From assembly GCA_030544225.1 (NCBI GenBank), contig CM060497.1, positions 620,001 through 684,000 on the forward strand: a stretch of 64,000 nt of DNA. The letters are read 5' to 3'. Shown piece by piece: positions 20,984-31,792 of the stretch. Every line of letters starts with the position of its first letter. The first letter of the stretch is position 1. A program made the translations under genes and the position numbers. Below the pieces are notes generated by a model. That model saw nothing but the letters and a program-made list of their open reading frames with translations, ran no database searches and was not told the DNA's origin. The stretch comes from Skeletonema marinoi (Eukaryota > Bacillariophyta > Thalassiosirophyceae > Thalassiosirales > Thalassiosiraceae).

Positions 20984-23101
20984 TTACTCAAAGTCTTCAA
21001 TGACACAGCCCGCTACTACATCCTTCAATGCATATTCAAATCCATCTACTAAAGCATTCAAACTAGCGCTGATAATATTCCTGTCAACGCTCACAGTAGT
21101 CCATTGTCGGTCTGTTTTAATATCTTTGAACTCAATCATGACTCGTGTCGCAGCTGCCGTGGCAGCTGCAGGATCTAGGATACGGACTTTGTAATCAATC
21201 AGTTGAAGATTCTCCAGTTCTGGGTGAGAAGGTACAAGAGCTTTCTTGAGTGCGTTTGCTAGGGCGTCAACTGGACCATTACCCTCAGCTACCTCGAGAC
21301 GATCTAGAAACTCATCTTCATCATGATTGGGATCGTCGAGCACGCGAACATTCACGGTGGCCCTTGCAAGATTGGTCTTAGTGACTGTACCTCCATTTTT
21401 TGTGTTGTCGTTCTCCATCTTTGACATTACACGGCTTGCACTATCAACATCGGTATCATACACCTGCGCAGTGTAGTCTAGCACTCGAAATGGGAGACAA
21501 TAATGCTGGGTTGAGTGCAATATCATCAACTCCACGCTGGCATCAGCCCCTTCAAATGTATACCCCATGCTTTCCAATTTTTTCACTCTTTCCAAAATGA
21601 CTAGAGATCGATCAGCCGAAGTTTTCTCGTCAATGTCCATGTCAAGTTTCTTCATCTTGCCAAGAATATTCTGTCTGCCACTAAGTTCCGAAATCAATAC
21701 TCTCAACTTGTTACCCACCTTGGCAGGGTCGACGTGCTGATATGAATCTGGACTCCGTTCCAACGCTGCCACGTGAAGACCACCCTTATGGGCAAATGCA
21801 CTATTTCCGACGAATGGTGCTCCTCTATCTGGCGTGCGGTTCAACGTTTCATCCAAATACCTTGACAAGGATGTAATCTCATCCAAGTTATCATTGCAAG
21901 TCATTTTAGAAGAAATATGCAATGCCAAAGAGGGTACAATTGAACACAAATCGGCATTACCAGTCCGTTCCCCAATACCATTAATCGTTCCCTGAATCAA
22001 ACCAACTCCTGCCTTTGCAGCAGTCAACGAGTTCGCCACCGCCAAGCCGCAGTCATTGTGGCAATGGATGCCAATCGTTGCCAAGTTTCCAAACTTCTCC
22101 ACAGTTTCCTTCGTGATTTCATCGACTTCCCAAGGCATTGAGCCTCCATTGGTATCACACATAACCAGCACTTTGGCACCAGCCTTCACTGCCGCATCAC
22201 AACATTTCAACGTGTACTCCTCATCAAACTTGAATCCATCAAAGTAATGTTCCAGATCAACCATAACATCAATCCCCAAACTAGTCAAGTACGAAACTGA
22301 ATCCGAAATCATATCCAGATTTTCATCTGGGTCGGCACGGATGATATCAGTAACTTGCCACAAATGCGCCTTGGCAACAATACAAACCGTGGGTGCACCA
22401 CACTCAACCAACTTTTGTATCTGGGCATCATCCTTAGCTTGAATGCGCTTGCGACGGGTGGACCCGAATGCTACCAACTTTGATTTGGTCTTGGCGTCCA
22501 ATTCAGTTTGGGCGCGGTGAAAGAACTCTTCATCTTTGGGGTTGGATCCTGGCCATCCTGCCTCGATGTAGTCGACGTTGAATGCTGAGAGGCGTTGAGA
22601 TATTTTGAGTTTATCGGCGCAAGAGACGGAGATGGATTCCATTTGAGTGCCGTCGCGGAGTGTGGTGTCGTAGACGATGACATTGGTTGGACCGCGGATT
22701 GGTCCGTTGGTGAGAAGTTGGCTCTTTTGATCATCCTCTTGATTGGCTGATGGGAATGATGCAGTGGACGACTGGGATTCGAAATCTTGTTTGATCCAAT
22801 CAGCTGTGGCGGCGGCTGCAGATGATGTGTCGTCGGGTGCTGTTGTGAATGGATTATTTTCTTGCCAAGCAAGCTCATCCGCAGTGGCACCACCAGAAAT
22901 TACAGAAGGTGATGTTTCGGTGGTGGCTTCATTATCGGGCCGCTGCTTAGCATGAAGAGAAGTTGATGATGTGATGGTGGCGGTTCTCGTTCTTATTGCG
23001 CCTGTACTTGAGTCGGGCTGGATGAAAGATTCTACGTGGGCGGAGCCACATAGAAGAATTGCGGTGGCTATGACCGCTTTGGCTTGGACTTGGCTGATCA
23101 T
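20984..23101 (-). CDS. cimA: Plastid (R)-citramalate synthase / isopropylmalate synthase-like
   Basis: Single exon, 705 residues. The DRE-TIM catalytic barrel starts at residue about 140 with VYDTTLRDGTQMESIS (the R-D catalytic pair) and contains VDYIEAGWPGSNPKD, the GIHCHNDCGLAVANS metal-binding motif (HxH) and NGIGERTGNADL. The C-terminal LeuA regulatory dimer domain follows from about residue 560. The TQMESIS/AGWPGSNPKD signature is that of the CimA family, which condenses pyruvate and acetyl-CoA to citramalate for isoleucine synthesis, rather than of the leucine enzyme. The N-terminus has a hydrophobic signal (AKAVIATAILLCGSAHVES) followed by FIQP, a typical diatom plastid-import junction. 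Feedback control by isoleucine is expected from the family. Confidence 0.9.
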   Translation of the reverse strand: MISQVQAKAVIATAILLCGSAHVESFIQPDSSTGAIRTRTATITSSTSLHAKQRPDNEATTETSPSVISGGATADELAWQENNPFTTAPDDTSSAAAATADWIKQDFESQSSTASFPSANQEDDQKSQLLTNGPIRGPTNVIVYDTTLRDGTQMESISVSCADKLKISQRLSAFNVDYIEAGWPGSNPKDEEFFHRAQTELDAKTKSKLVAFGSTRRKRIQAKDDAQIQKLVECGAPTVCIVAKAHLWQVTDIIRADPDENLDMISDSVSYLTSLGIDVMVDLEHYFDGFKFDEEYTLKCCDAAVKAGAKVLVMCDTNGGSMPWEVDEITKETVEKFGNLATIGIHCHNDCGLAVANSLTAAKAGVGLIQGTINGIGERTGNADLCSIVPSLALHISSKMTCNDNLDEITSLSRYLDETLNRTPDRGAPFVGNSAFAHKGGLHVAALERSPDSYQHVDPAKVGNKLRVLISELSGRQNILGKMKKLDMDIDEKTSADRSLVILERVKKLESMGYTFEGADASVELMILHSTQHYCLPFRVLDYTAQVYDTDVDSASRVMSKMENDNTKNGGTVTKTNLARATVNVRVLDDPNHDEDEFLDRLEVAEGNGPVDALANALKKALVPSHPELENLQLIDYKVRILDPAAATAAATRVMIEFKDIKTDRQWTTVSVDRNIISASLNALVDGFEYALKDVVAGCVIEDFE

Positions 23102-24148
23102 CTTGCGGGTTGCTTGCTGAATACACTTGATTGCAGTTCTGTTTTCATAACGCTTTTCTATGTAATTGAAGTTGTGTAGTTTGTGCGTATGTTGAAAAAT
23201 AAATGAAAGGTCGGCGGCTTCATAGCAGTATGTAAAAAGGAACGTTAGTTTATGACAAATTCAAATGAAATTAAACCAACGCATACTTAGTAATTCTGAA
23301 GTTTCTTGCATAATTATAATAGTACGACAAGATATTAGTTTTGCTGATGGCTAGAGCCTGACGTCTTGGGCGGTCAGAGGCGAGCCATCTGCGCCGGCGG
23401 CTGTCTTTTTGGTATCTTTTCCATCACAACAAACCCGGCCGAGCCAACGCTTGGCTTGTTGTCATCAGTCCTATTTGTCAGGCTCCAGGCTCACGAGCAT
23501 GATTTGCCACCTGAAACGCATCCTTGTCTACGATGCCTTCAACGCAAAAAATAATGGCAGCTCAACATGTGTTGTTCAAGTTGATTGGTTCAATACGCTT
23601 CTCAACTACGCTCTTATATAATCAACGTCGCTACCGTAGTATCGATACTTCATAGACGACGAGTTGACGCAATAACTACGAGATTTGCATCATGTATTTG
23701 TTTAGCATTTGTAATATCATTCCAGTTGTGTCTATGTCTTTTCGTAGCTGATTGTGTCGGTGTTTCTATTATCTGGTGCTCAACGTTCGGTTGGCTTCTG
23801 ATGTGCATGCAGACTCTTCCTTCGTCGCCAACTCGCACAAATGCGCCTACTGTAGCAAGAGCTGTAATGTTTCTGGATTGTGGAGCTATTGTTTTCTATG
23901 CAGTAGTTTCTGATATAATTGGCACTATTGCGCATTGTCTCGCAGTAGTCATGGGTATAGTGCTGTGGAATGTGGTAACTCGGTCAAACAAGTACAGCAA
24001 TGAGTCTGAAACGAGGATAAAGTCAAATTGACTGATTTTTTGTGAGCAGTAACCAAAATATAACCTCCATCTCTAATATCATCTTATACTTTTGAAAGAA
24101 ATGTTTCTTCCAAATCTAAACACCAAGCTGTACAGTCTAAAACAATCT
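23102..24148. other. Intergenic region, possible short membrane ORF
   Basis: About 1 kb. A plus-strand frame open from 23585 to 24031 is very hydrophobic, but its first ATG is at 23801, giving only 76 residues (two possible membrane helices). No homology is recognised and no splice partner is obvious. I list it as unproven. Confidence 0.25.
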
Positions 24149-26257
24149 CTAAATTGAACCGTCTTCCGGCTCTCCTTCTGCTGGGATGTGATCACCACAA
24201 TGAAACAATTCTTCATCTGGTTGTGGCAATACTCCTAACAGATATAGTAAGTGTTTCAATGACCATGCCGATCGAAAAGCGCCTCCATGCGGCATTTTGT
24301 ACGACCACCAGAACAATTCCACATCAGCAGCTGCTGCCATATCAACTTGTGTTTCAAGCATCATTTTCAACGTTGTGACATCATTGCAGGCATGTCGTAC
24401 AGAGTGGTGCGTTGAAGCCGAAAACTCTGCACTTGCCAACCTCAGCCCTACTTCACACTCCTTTTCAATAGTAGAACGATACACGGATGCCCATGCGCCA
24501 CAGTTATCAATTACCAGTTCTCTATGCTCCTCATCAGAGCAGGAAAAGCGACCAGTTGGAGGACCTTCTACTGCTCCTGAGCATTGAGAACCCCATGCAT
24601 AATAGTGATGAATATCTAACACTGCCCATTGTGCTCGTTCCTCTAGTGTTGTAGACGCACGCCACCATGCTCCAAATAGTTGCATAGGAGCCTGATTTAG
24701 GCCGTAATCACTTTTAATGTCTTGTTTCGGCAAAACTTCAGATGGAAACAAACTCTCGTGTACATTGACATGTAATTCTTTGCCCATGGATGGAAGGCTT
24801 GATTGGCGAAAGGCATCGATTGCGTCGCGTAGCCAAAGCATCACACGTAGATGGTTCCCATCAGGTACTTTTGTCAAATGAGGCTTGGATTCCAGACCAG
24901 CATTCAACTCATTCAAATATTCAGCTGCTTTATTTGAAGGAAGAGGCGGTAAAAAAGTCTCTCGGTCTGTGCGTATCGGAGGATTACCATTGTAAAGTGT
25001 TGCCAAATGAGCAGGCTCATTCATCGGACTCAACGCACGGAATCCTCGGAACGCATGTGGATCTTTGACCGCCAAGCTCTCCAAATAGGCAATGAAATTT
25101 TTCAATATGTGCCGCCCAACATCAGGTGTTTCTCCATTATCCAAAGCTGGAACGTCGCCATGCGTCCAGAACCGACTATAACGAGGCCACACACCACTAA
25201 ATGTCCCAATAGACGTTCCACCAGGATAGGTGTGAATGTCAAGCGTTGCACCAATCCCGTGATCCGCACAAGCACGCAAAAAACGTTGCACCAAGCCTCG
25301 GGGAATAGCTGGCCAACGAACATCGTCGTAAAAAGGATCAATACAAGTATACTTCTCCAAAACTTCCTCGTCATCCATGTAGATCCAATTATCATCGTTA
25401 TTTGGGTCTGTTTCATTCTTTGTCACGAGATGAAGATCAGGATCAATGTCAGTATCAGTCCAACACCATGAGACTGGAACCCTAACATGTTTGATACCAA
25501 GTGATGCCATTGTTCCCAGCTCCTTTTCAAAATCAAGGTAACTCGACCTAAAAGCGTGTATTGTTTTAATAGCCTTGCCCCACGGTCCTAGTGACTGCTT
25601 TTTGTTGTTTGGATATCCTCCAAGTGTAGATTGTGTTTCATCGTCTTTGTCCATTTCCTCTTTGTAATGCTGGGCTAGACCAGATAACAAATCTGAAAGA
25701 AGTCGGTTCGTTAGTGTAGCTATATAAGAGCAGACAAGTAGGTGACAATTTATAACCACTCACCAGTCTCACTATTCCATCTAGGGCCGGTGGAACTATC
25801 CAAGTGTAATGGTGGTAAACATGCAGCGGCTATGGCATCATCGGGGCTGGCCACCTCTACTGCGCCATTGTCGCCGACATAGAACCAATCTTCGAGGGAA
25901 AGCTGGTATGGTCATAATATGATGAAGTGGTTGTGCACGAAAACAATAGAAGATATGATGTGAGTGAATTGTGTGATTTGTGCATGAAAATGATACAGAT
26001 AGTTCACTTACCCATGATCCAAGATTAACTCCGGCAGGCATTGGCACGTTGATGTGCCGGCTATTTGTAGTGGAGGAATATTTAGCAGCTTTTTCCTCGT
26101 CATCATTCTGTCGAGAAAGTGCACGAAATGATGTGGTGATTAGAGCGAGGACTAGAAAGCCAATGACCATCAAACGGACGCGATTATCATTTCGCTTGGG
26201 ACCGCGTGGATTACGGGCAGATTCCTCATCAACGCTGATGGATTGGTAGGCTGTCAT
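24149..26257 (-). CDS. Membrane-anchored GH5 exo-beta-1,3-glucanase-like glycosidase
   Basis: Three exons: up to 26012, 25902-25764 and 25692-24149, with GT-AG introns in consistent phase. I prefer the ATG at 26257 (ACCATGA context, about 642 residues). The upstream in-frame ATG at 26401 would add 48 residues but lies only 20 bp from the neighbouring stop codon. A single membrane helix near the N-terminus (VRLMVIGFLVLALITT) makes it type II. The GH5 barrel starts at PAGVNLGSW and continues with LGIKHVRVPVSW, LSPMNEPAH (acid/base Glu of the NEP motif) and a strand ending ASAEFSAS (putative nucleophile Glu). The pattern resembles fungal Exg1-type exo-beta-1,3-glucanases. Its substrate may be a wall or storage beta-glucan such as chrysolaminarin; this is inference. 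Confidence 0.82.
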
Positions 26258-26420
26258 GGTGAAAGATTTGTGATGGCTGTGGTGATGGCTGGTGATGGAG
26301 GGAGGGGAGGCAAAAGATCCAAGATCTTCGTCCTTTCTTGAAAACGAGAAAAGAATGCGATCGAAAATGGATGCGACAGAGCTGGCTGAGATAGACTTCA
26401 TTCCTTGCTAAATAATTACG

Positions 26421-27821
26421 TCAATATATTCTACTTCTATTCTTCTTTGCAATAGCCTTCTGATAGGCTGACGCCAGCGGCGGTGGGGACATCTCGCTCT
26501 CAGGAGTCATCTCTCCTCGCAGATCAACTGTCATCAAGTCTCGAACTTCATCAATACTTAGATCTTGCCGTCCAAGTAAGTATGCCAGTTTGGTAGTTGT
26601 TGCTTCGATCGACATGTCACTCCCGCTCACAACCCCTGCTCCGATTAACTTTTGTCCTGTGGCATAGTGTCCCAAGATAACTGAGCCAGACTGACATTGA
26701 GTCGTTGCAACAACTACAATTCCAGCATCAGTCGCATCACGTAAACACTGGACAAAATCATCCTTAATTGAAGGTAAGTTGCCCGTTCCGTACAGCTGCA
26801 AAATCAGTCCCTTGAGGTGCGTTTGCCTTGCTGCATCTATAATGGCTTTTATCGAAGCATCGTCGAAACCTGGCACCAATCTCAAGGTAATCATTCGCGT
26901 ATCCATAGATGTGTTTATCCTGAAGCTTCCCCGAGGAGGTGCACGGAATAGGTGCTCATTCTCCTCAATGTTAATACCAATCTCAGCCAATGGTGGTAGG
27001 TTTGGCGAGTCAAAAGCCTTGAGCTTGGATGTATTTACCTTTGTAGCTCTACATCCCCTGACAAGTCTATCATGGAAAAATATGCAAACTTCTGATACAG
27101 TGTCACTACTGGCAAAAATTGTTGCCATGATCAGGTTCTTCCTTGCGTCGTTGTAGGGCTCACGAAGTGGAATTTGAGATCCTGAAAAGATAACCGGCTT
27201 GCCTAGATTCTGCAACATAAAACTTAATGCAGATGCAGCGAAAGCCATTGTGTCTGTCCCCATAAGAATTACAAAGCCATCGAAGTGATAATAGTTTGTA
27301 TGAATGTCCCTAGCGAGCATTGCCCAGTCACCTGGTCCCATATCACTAGAATCAATGAGAGGCTTGTACTCATGAGAAATAATTTCTGGCATCTCCGGGT
27401 CATCTGTCAATTCACGCATTCCAGCAAGATAATCTGTAAGAGCGCCTTGTACGGGAGCAAGGCTATTGAAATTGGTCGGGTCTACACTCATCGTTAATGT
27501 TCCACCGGTACATAGGATCAATACACGCTTTCGGAATCGTCCTCGGTGGGGTATCACTGTGAATGAACCATCACCTTCTTCGCGGCGTTCTTCTTCTTCT
27601 TTGAATAGAGGGCCTGCATCTCTCGCAACAGATGTGTGGATAGGTAGTGGCGAGAGATCTGGTGTAGTTGTTTCACGAGACAAGAACCTCTTAGATGGCC
27701 TAGATTGAATATCAAAAGATAATGGTGGTGGTGGTGGTGAAAAGGCAAATGTCACTGGCTCATGCTGTGAAAGTGCAGCCAAGGCCGATGTAATGAGGAA
27801 CGCAGTGCTCCTTCCAATCAT
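26421..27821 (-). CDS. Type I L-asparaginase, probably plastid-targeted
   Basis: Single exon, 466 residues from the ATG at 27821 (MIGRSTAF). The longer frame has no upstream ATG. Two catalytic threonine motifs are present: ILCTGGTLTM and ILMGTDTMAF. NDARKNLIMA, SGSQIPLR and a C-terminal VVATTQCQSGSVILGHYATG complete the AnsA-like fold. The enzyme hydrolyses asparagine to aspartate and ammonia. The N-terminus is a signal peptide (AFLITSALAALSQ) followed by TFAFSPPPP, which matches the diatom AXF plastid-import motif. It is divergent from the EH-domain gene and upstream of the GH5 gene on the same strand. Confidence 0.9.
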   Translation of the reverse strand: MIGRSTAFLITSALAALSQHEPVTFAFSPPPPPLSFDIQSRPSKRFLSRETTTPDLSPLPIHTSVARDAGPLFKEEEERREEGDGSFTVIPHRGRFRKRVLILCTGGTLTMSVDPTNFNSLAPVQGALTDYLAGMRELTDDPEMPEIISHEYKPLIDSSDMGPGDWAMLARDIHTNYYHFDGFVILMGTDTMAFAASALSFMLQNLGKPVIFSGSQIPLREPYNDARKNLIMATIFASSDTVSEVCIFFHDRLVRGCRATKVNTSKLKAFDSPNLPPLAEIGINIEENEHLFRAPPRGSFRINTSMDTRMITLRLVPGFDDASIKAIIDAARQTHLKGLILQLYGTGNLPSIKDDFVQCLRDATDAGIVVVATTQCQSGSVILGHYATGQKLIGAGVVSGSDMSIEATTTKLAYLLGRQDLSIDEVRDLMTVDLRGEMTPESEMSPPPLASAYQKAIAKKNRSRIY

Positions 27822-28311
27822 TGTAAAGCCAGCTTGTTGAGGAGACGTAGAACGGAGATAGCACGCACTCTTCAAGAGCGGAGGCAAACATTATGCTTCA
27901 TAGCGGTTTGCAATGATGACATGATGCAATTTCAACTGAGCTGACACCGCGCCAAAAAGAATCCAAAAGAGTGTCAATAAAGAGGAAAGAGTGGGAGGGG
28001 CCCCCCGGGCTGCCCTCTTTGTCTCTGTGCATCGCTCTGGTCGTGAAATTCATTCACGCTCACGTTCGGCGCCACCTTCTCACCCTTTGTGAGCTCAGGC
28101 ACCGGCCGAGCACGTTGGTTCACTTCTTATGACTTTTTGCAACGTTGTTGATGTCGTTGTGTTATGACCATCTTGTTTACAGCATCTCCGTAGGCTGCTC
28201 GTACATTCACATAAGTAAGTTTGAGGAGGTTTCAAGGCATTACGCTGTACCTTTCTTGGTTGTGGAAAAATAAAATAATAATAGCCGCCTACCTGAGCAG
28301 AAGCCGGCAGG
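27822..28311. promoter_or_regulatory. Divergent promoter region, asparaginase / EH gene
   Basis: 490 bp between the two start codons. It includes a GC-rich GGGGCCCCCCGGG stretch near 28000. No gene is seen; it is expected to drive both flanking genes. Confidence 0.4.
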
Positions 28312-30198
28312 ATGGAAAGTCCATCTGAGGATACAACTCCCCCGCCTTCATCATATGCACAGGGGAGAAATATGAATCACCTACATTCGTCAATGAAAGC
28401 AAATTCTTCTGACTACGGAGATATAATGGAGGAAGGTGGAGAGGAGGTGGGCAATCCGGAAACTGCTGCCGACACGACGGAGCGTGATCAGGATGATTAT
28501 GGGATGACTGCAGAGGAAAAGAAGGAAGCGGACATTCCGATAGTATCGGTGCCAATTGACAGCAGCACTAATAATGACCCCGACAGTCATGAGCAAGTTG
28601 CCAATAATGAAACTTCAAAGCCACCTCTACCAGCTGTCGTCGTCGGGGGCTCCTCATCTATCATCACTTTCAAATTTTCATATGAGCCACGAGATTATGA
28701 ACAAGAATATTACGACCAACTCTTCTACCGTGTCGCTTCGACATCCAACACACCTGCCGCCGCCAACAAACCAAAAGAAGAAATCATCGTCCCTCCCAAG
28801 GAGGCAGCCAAATTATTCTACACGTCGGGGGTACCTCCAGAACGGTTACGTATGATTTGGAATATGGCCACGTTGCCCTCCACTCCGTTGCCACCGGGGG
28901 CGAAGCCTCCACCGTCAATGACCTATGGGCAATTCAAGGTAGCTGTGCGATTGATTCAATTGTTTCAAAACCGTGTAGCTGCTGTGGATGAACAATTAAC
29001 TGTATCTGAGGAAAATAGTGGTGAGGGAGGAAGAGGGGGATCAGACGGAGGGCTGGTTAGGCTGGCACCTGCTTATTTCAATGGGATTAGCGGAGAGTTC
29101 GTACCACTCCCAAGCAATAATGCCGCAGAGGCGATCAAAACGATGTATGGGGTGCCTGCATCTGAAACCAATGGGGTACCTGCATCGACACCTAATGGAG
29201 TGACAAGACAAGCAAGAAGGAGGTCATCAAGTCTATCATCAAATGAGGAGAAGAGACCCTCGAACGGAAGAATGAATGGGAATATGCCTGCTTATGAAGA
29301 AGCAAACAATGCCGCCCAACCTATGTCACTGGTTGAAATGGAGAGAGAAATACGTCGCTTAAGCGTTATGGTCGGCTCTCTACAGAGAGAAGTAAAAGAA
29401 CTGAAACGTGGCAATTCACATGTCCCAAGAAATACTATTGTAGAAGACGAGGATCCAACTGTGGGTGTGGAAATATATTGGGGAGAGAGAAAAGAAAAAG
29501 AACAATCTCCTGAGAAAAGGGCAGTCACTCCCAATGAAGTACCTTTGAAAGCAAAGGTTCAGGTAGCCAAGACTCCGAAAAACATGAGAAGCTCCATGCC
29601 AACCCCACCACAATATGCAACAATGGACAATCGAAAAAATACTGTCAGCAGAAACAGGCTCAGTCAGAGCCAAAACATACCGGCTATGCATCCTTCTATT
29701 CCCAGGCGAACAAAAAATCATCTTGGAATTCCTGCATCGGGAGCAGCAACGGGCGTTGCCCAAGTGTCAATGCAACCCATACAAATTCCGGAAGAAGGAG
29801 AAAGTTTGACGTCACAAATGCATGCAGTACGAAAACAAGAAGAATTTGATACACTTCTCAGTCACGCAAAAGATAGGGTAGAAGGTGATAGTGGGAGCAA
29901 AACAGGATCACGGCAGTCAAATCGAAGTGGCTCGTTCAGACCTGCTCTTCTTAGCAACACGCCGAGACGAAACCGGCTGGTAAGGGACAGGCCTGCTGAT
30001 TTATCTGCGAGTGCAAGGCATATTATACGTGACAAAACGGGCAAAGTTGAGCTTTACAAAGTTGAACCTGAACCTCCTTCCACCAAGGCGGTTGATCTGA
30101 CTCCCTTGAATCCTCCTCCTCTAAGACCAACATTTGACGAAGAAACTCCTATACCTGTAACACAGAATCACCGAAGGAGTTTGATTCGAAGACGATGA
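28312..30198 (+). CDS. EH-domain-like protein with disordered tail
   Basis: Single exon, 628 residues. Residues about 120-225 resemble an Eps15-homology domain: YDQLFYRVA, then AAKLFYTSGVPPERLRMIWNMA and YGQFKVAVRLIQLFQN, the familiar paired EF-like helices. The Ca-binding loop is replaced by a proline-rich insert. A later LAPAYFNGISGEFVPL resembles the post-EH segment of Eps15-type proteins. A short coiled coil (MEREIRRLSVMVGSLQREVKEL, residues about 340-365) may form dimers. The remainder is disordered and basic. EH domains bind NPF motifs in endocytosis, so an endocytic adaptor role is inferred. Confidence 0.78.
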   Translation: MESPSEDTTPPPSSYAQGRNMNHLHSSMKANSSDYGDIMEEGGEEVGNPETAADTTERDQDDYGMTAEEKKEADIPIVSVPIDSSTNNDPDSHEQVANNETSKPPLPAVVVGGSSSIITFKFSYEPRDYEQEYYDQLFYRVASTSNTPAAANKPKEEIIVPPKEAAKLFYTSGVPPERLRMIWNMATLPSTPLPPGAKPPPSMTYGQFKVAVRLIQLFQNRVAAVDEQLTVSEENSGEGGRGGSDGGLVRLAPAYFNGISGEFVPLPSNNAAEAIKTMYGVPASETNGVPASTPNGVTRQARRRSSSLSSNEEKRPSNGRMNGNMPAYEEANNAAQPMSLVEMEREIRRLSVMVGSLQREVKELKRGNSHVPRNTIVEDEDPTVGVEIYWGERKEKEQSPEKRAVTPNEVPLKAKVQVAKTPKNMRSSMPTPPQYATMDNRKNTVSRNRLSQSQNIPAMHPSIPRRTKNHLGIPASGAATGVAQVSMQPIQIPEEGESLTSQMHAVRKQEEFDTLLSHAKDRVEGDSGSKTGSRQSNRSGSFRPALLSNTPRRNRLVRDRPADLSASARHIIRDKTGKVELYKVEPEPPSTKAVDLTPLNPPPLRPTFDEETPIPVTQNHRRSLIRRR

Positions 30199-30328
30199 AG
30201 CTAGTTTGTGTATTGCTGAATAGTTTTCGATACATCAATCTTTATAACATTACCTTTTCTTTACTTATGACATAAAACTTGTACAATCATGGAGAACCTT
30301 TCAAAACATGAATGTTGAATATCGAATA

Positions 30329-30799
30329 TCAGCTAATCTCAACTCCTTCCTGTTCCCCAGATCCACCCTGTGCATCTGAGTCACCAAAGAGACGGTAGCC
30401 CAAAAAATTATAAAGAGTTACCGCTGCAAACTCACGGTATAGGAAAGCAGAGTAAACAGCCAGAGCTACAGTCAAAGTAACGACGATTGTAAGTATGATT
30501 ACTTGTGCTCTACTAGCCCCATGTGTTTGTTGTTGTGATTGATAGTATGGTTGCTTCTGGTAATCAATATTCTCCTGCAGCTTTCTACCGCGCAAGTATC
30601 GTTGGTCGTTCACATAGTTTGTCATTAAGGACAAGTAGTCTTTTTCAATAAATTGTCTCGTGCCTTCGTCTTGATATTTCACAGATGAGCTGTCAACATC
30701 ATGTGCTGCTCGACCACCGACGGACGTCGCAGCAGCTGTTGCATCCAAAAAGTGGATGAATGGTGCAATGAATAAGAGGATGAATAGTGTTGGGATCAT
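30329..30799 (-). CDS. Small type I membrane protein, unknown
   Basis: Single exon, 156 residues. An N-terminal signal peptide (FILLFIAPFIHFLDATAAA) is followed by a 70-residue Q/Y-rich extracellular or lumenal part. One membrane helix (VIILTIVVTLTVALAVYSAFLY) and a short acidic cytoplasmic tail follow. No domain is recognised. It is divergent from the next gene, with 228 bp between starts. Confidence 0.7.
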   Translation of the reverse strand: MIPTLFILLFIAPFIHFLDATAAATSVGGRAAHDVDSSSVKYQDEGTRQFIEKDYLSLMTNYVNDQRYLRGRKLQENIDYQKQPYYQSQQQTHGASRAQVIILTIVVTLTVALAVYSAFLYREFAAVTLYNFLGYRLFGDSDAQGGSGEQEGVEIS

Positions 30800-31027
30800 G
30801 GTTTGCTTTTGTTGCTCGCTTTCTTTGTGTTACTCTGATTGCATTTTTTGTACTGCCACGCCCTTGAACGGAAACATTTTATTTGGCGGGATGTGTCGCG
30901 GAAAAAATGACCCCAGTCATGAGCAAAGTGCCATTTTTACCTCCATTTGCCTTGCTGCGCTACCAACTGGAACTGGGGCTGCTTGCTTATTCGGCAAAAG
31001 CAAACATCGACTGTTTTATTACATCAT

Positions 31028-31792
31028 ATGGTGAGATTATCAGGCGCTCTTGATCGAGGGGTCGATGTGGAGCGTGAGAGGAGGCCCCGACTACCGCCGA
31101 CGAACAACAGGCAAGGCGCCAGTAGAGAGAGTGGAAGTGGTAGCGGGAGACGGACCAACACAAACCGACCGATACCAAATAATAGAAACAACGATGCAAT
31201 ATCGGGGAGAATGCAACAATCTAACTTTGCACGAGGATTGAAGCACCATCCTATCGAACATGCCAACGGCGGTGGCAGAGATAGACGGGTTCCCGTCAAC
31301 ACATCTCAGGTTAGAAACCAAGAGAGATTGAGACCCAAACTTTTGAGTGCCATACCAAGAATTATCAAGCAAGAATCGATAGAAATGGAGCCACTGCTAT
31401 TATCTGACTCTGTATCTAAGTCATCAATACTACCCCTGAGTTCTAGAAAAGATAGCAATAGAATAGATGCAAACACAATACGAACAGATATTACCATGGG
31501 CACGCAAGTTATCAATCATCGTAACTCAACCTCACATCGAGAGTCGAGACATGCTCTACCGCGTCAATATAATGACGTTCACATAGATGACGAAGAAGGT
31601 GACATTGTATGCTGTGAAGACAGCTTTCGTCATGAAGGAACAAAGAACATTTGCACTATATTTATTTGGGCAGCATTGATATTCTTCATAGTTAACCGCT
31701 TCTTTCTACACATGTCAATGTATCTTCACCGAGGAGAAGAGACCAAAATAGTGGTCGTGGGAAACAACTTTACGTCGCCGGGTCAGAGTTAA
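31028..31792 (+). CDS. C-terminal membrane-anchored protein, unknown
   Basis: Single exon, 254 residues from MVRLSGAL; the frame is open further upstream, but this is the best start. The first 200 residues are basic, hydrophilic and disordered. One helix near the C-terminus (ICTIFIWAALIFFIVNRFFL) would anchor it, with about 28 residues after it. No family is recognised. It shares its promoter region with the divergent membrane-protein gene. Confidence 0.65.
   Translation: MVRLSGALDRGVDVERERRPRLPPTNNRQGASRESGSGSGRRTNTNRPIPNNRNNDAISGRMQQSNFARGLKHHPIEHANGGGRDRRVPVNTSQVRNQERLRPKLLSAIPRIIKQESIEMEPLLLSDSVSKSSILPLSSRKDSNRIDANTIRTDITMGTQVINHRNSTSHRESRHALPRQYNDVHIDDEEGDIVCCEDSFRHEGTKNICTIFIWAALIFFIVNRFFLHMSMYLHRGEETKIVVVGNNFTSPGQS

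Noticed and set aside
23585-24031. 148-codon hydrophobic open frame
   Set aside because: The first ATG is at 23801, leaving 76 residues. There is no splice site or homology to support a longer protein, so it is described only as a region.
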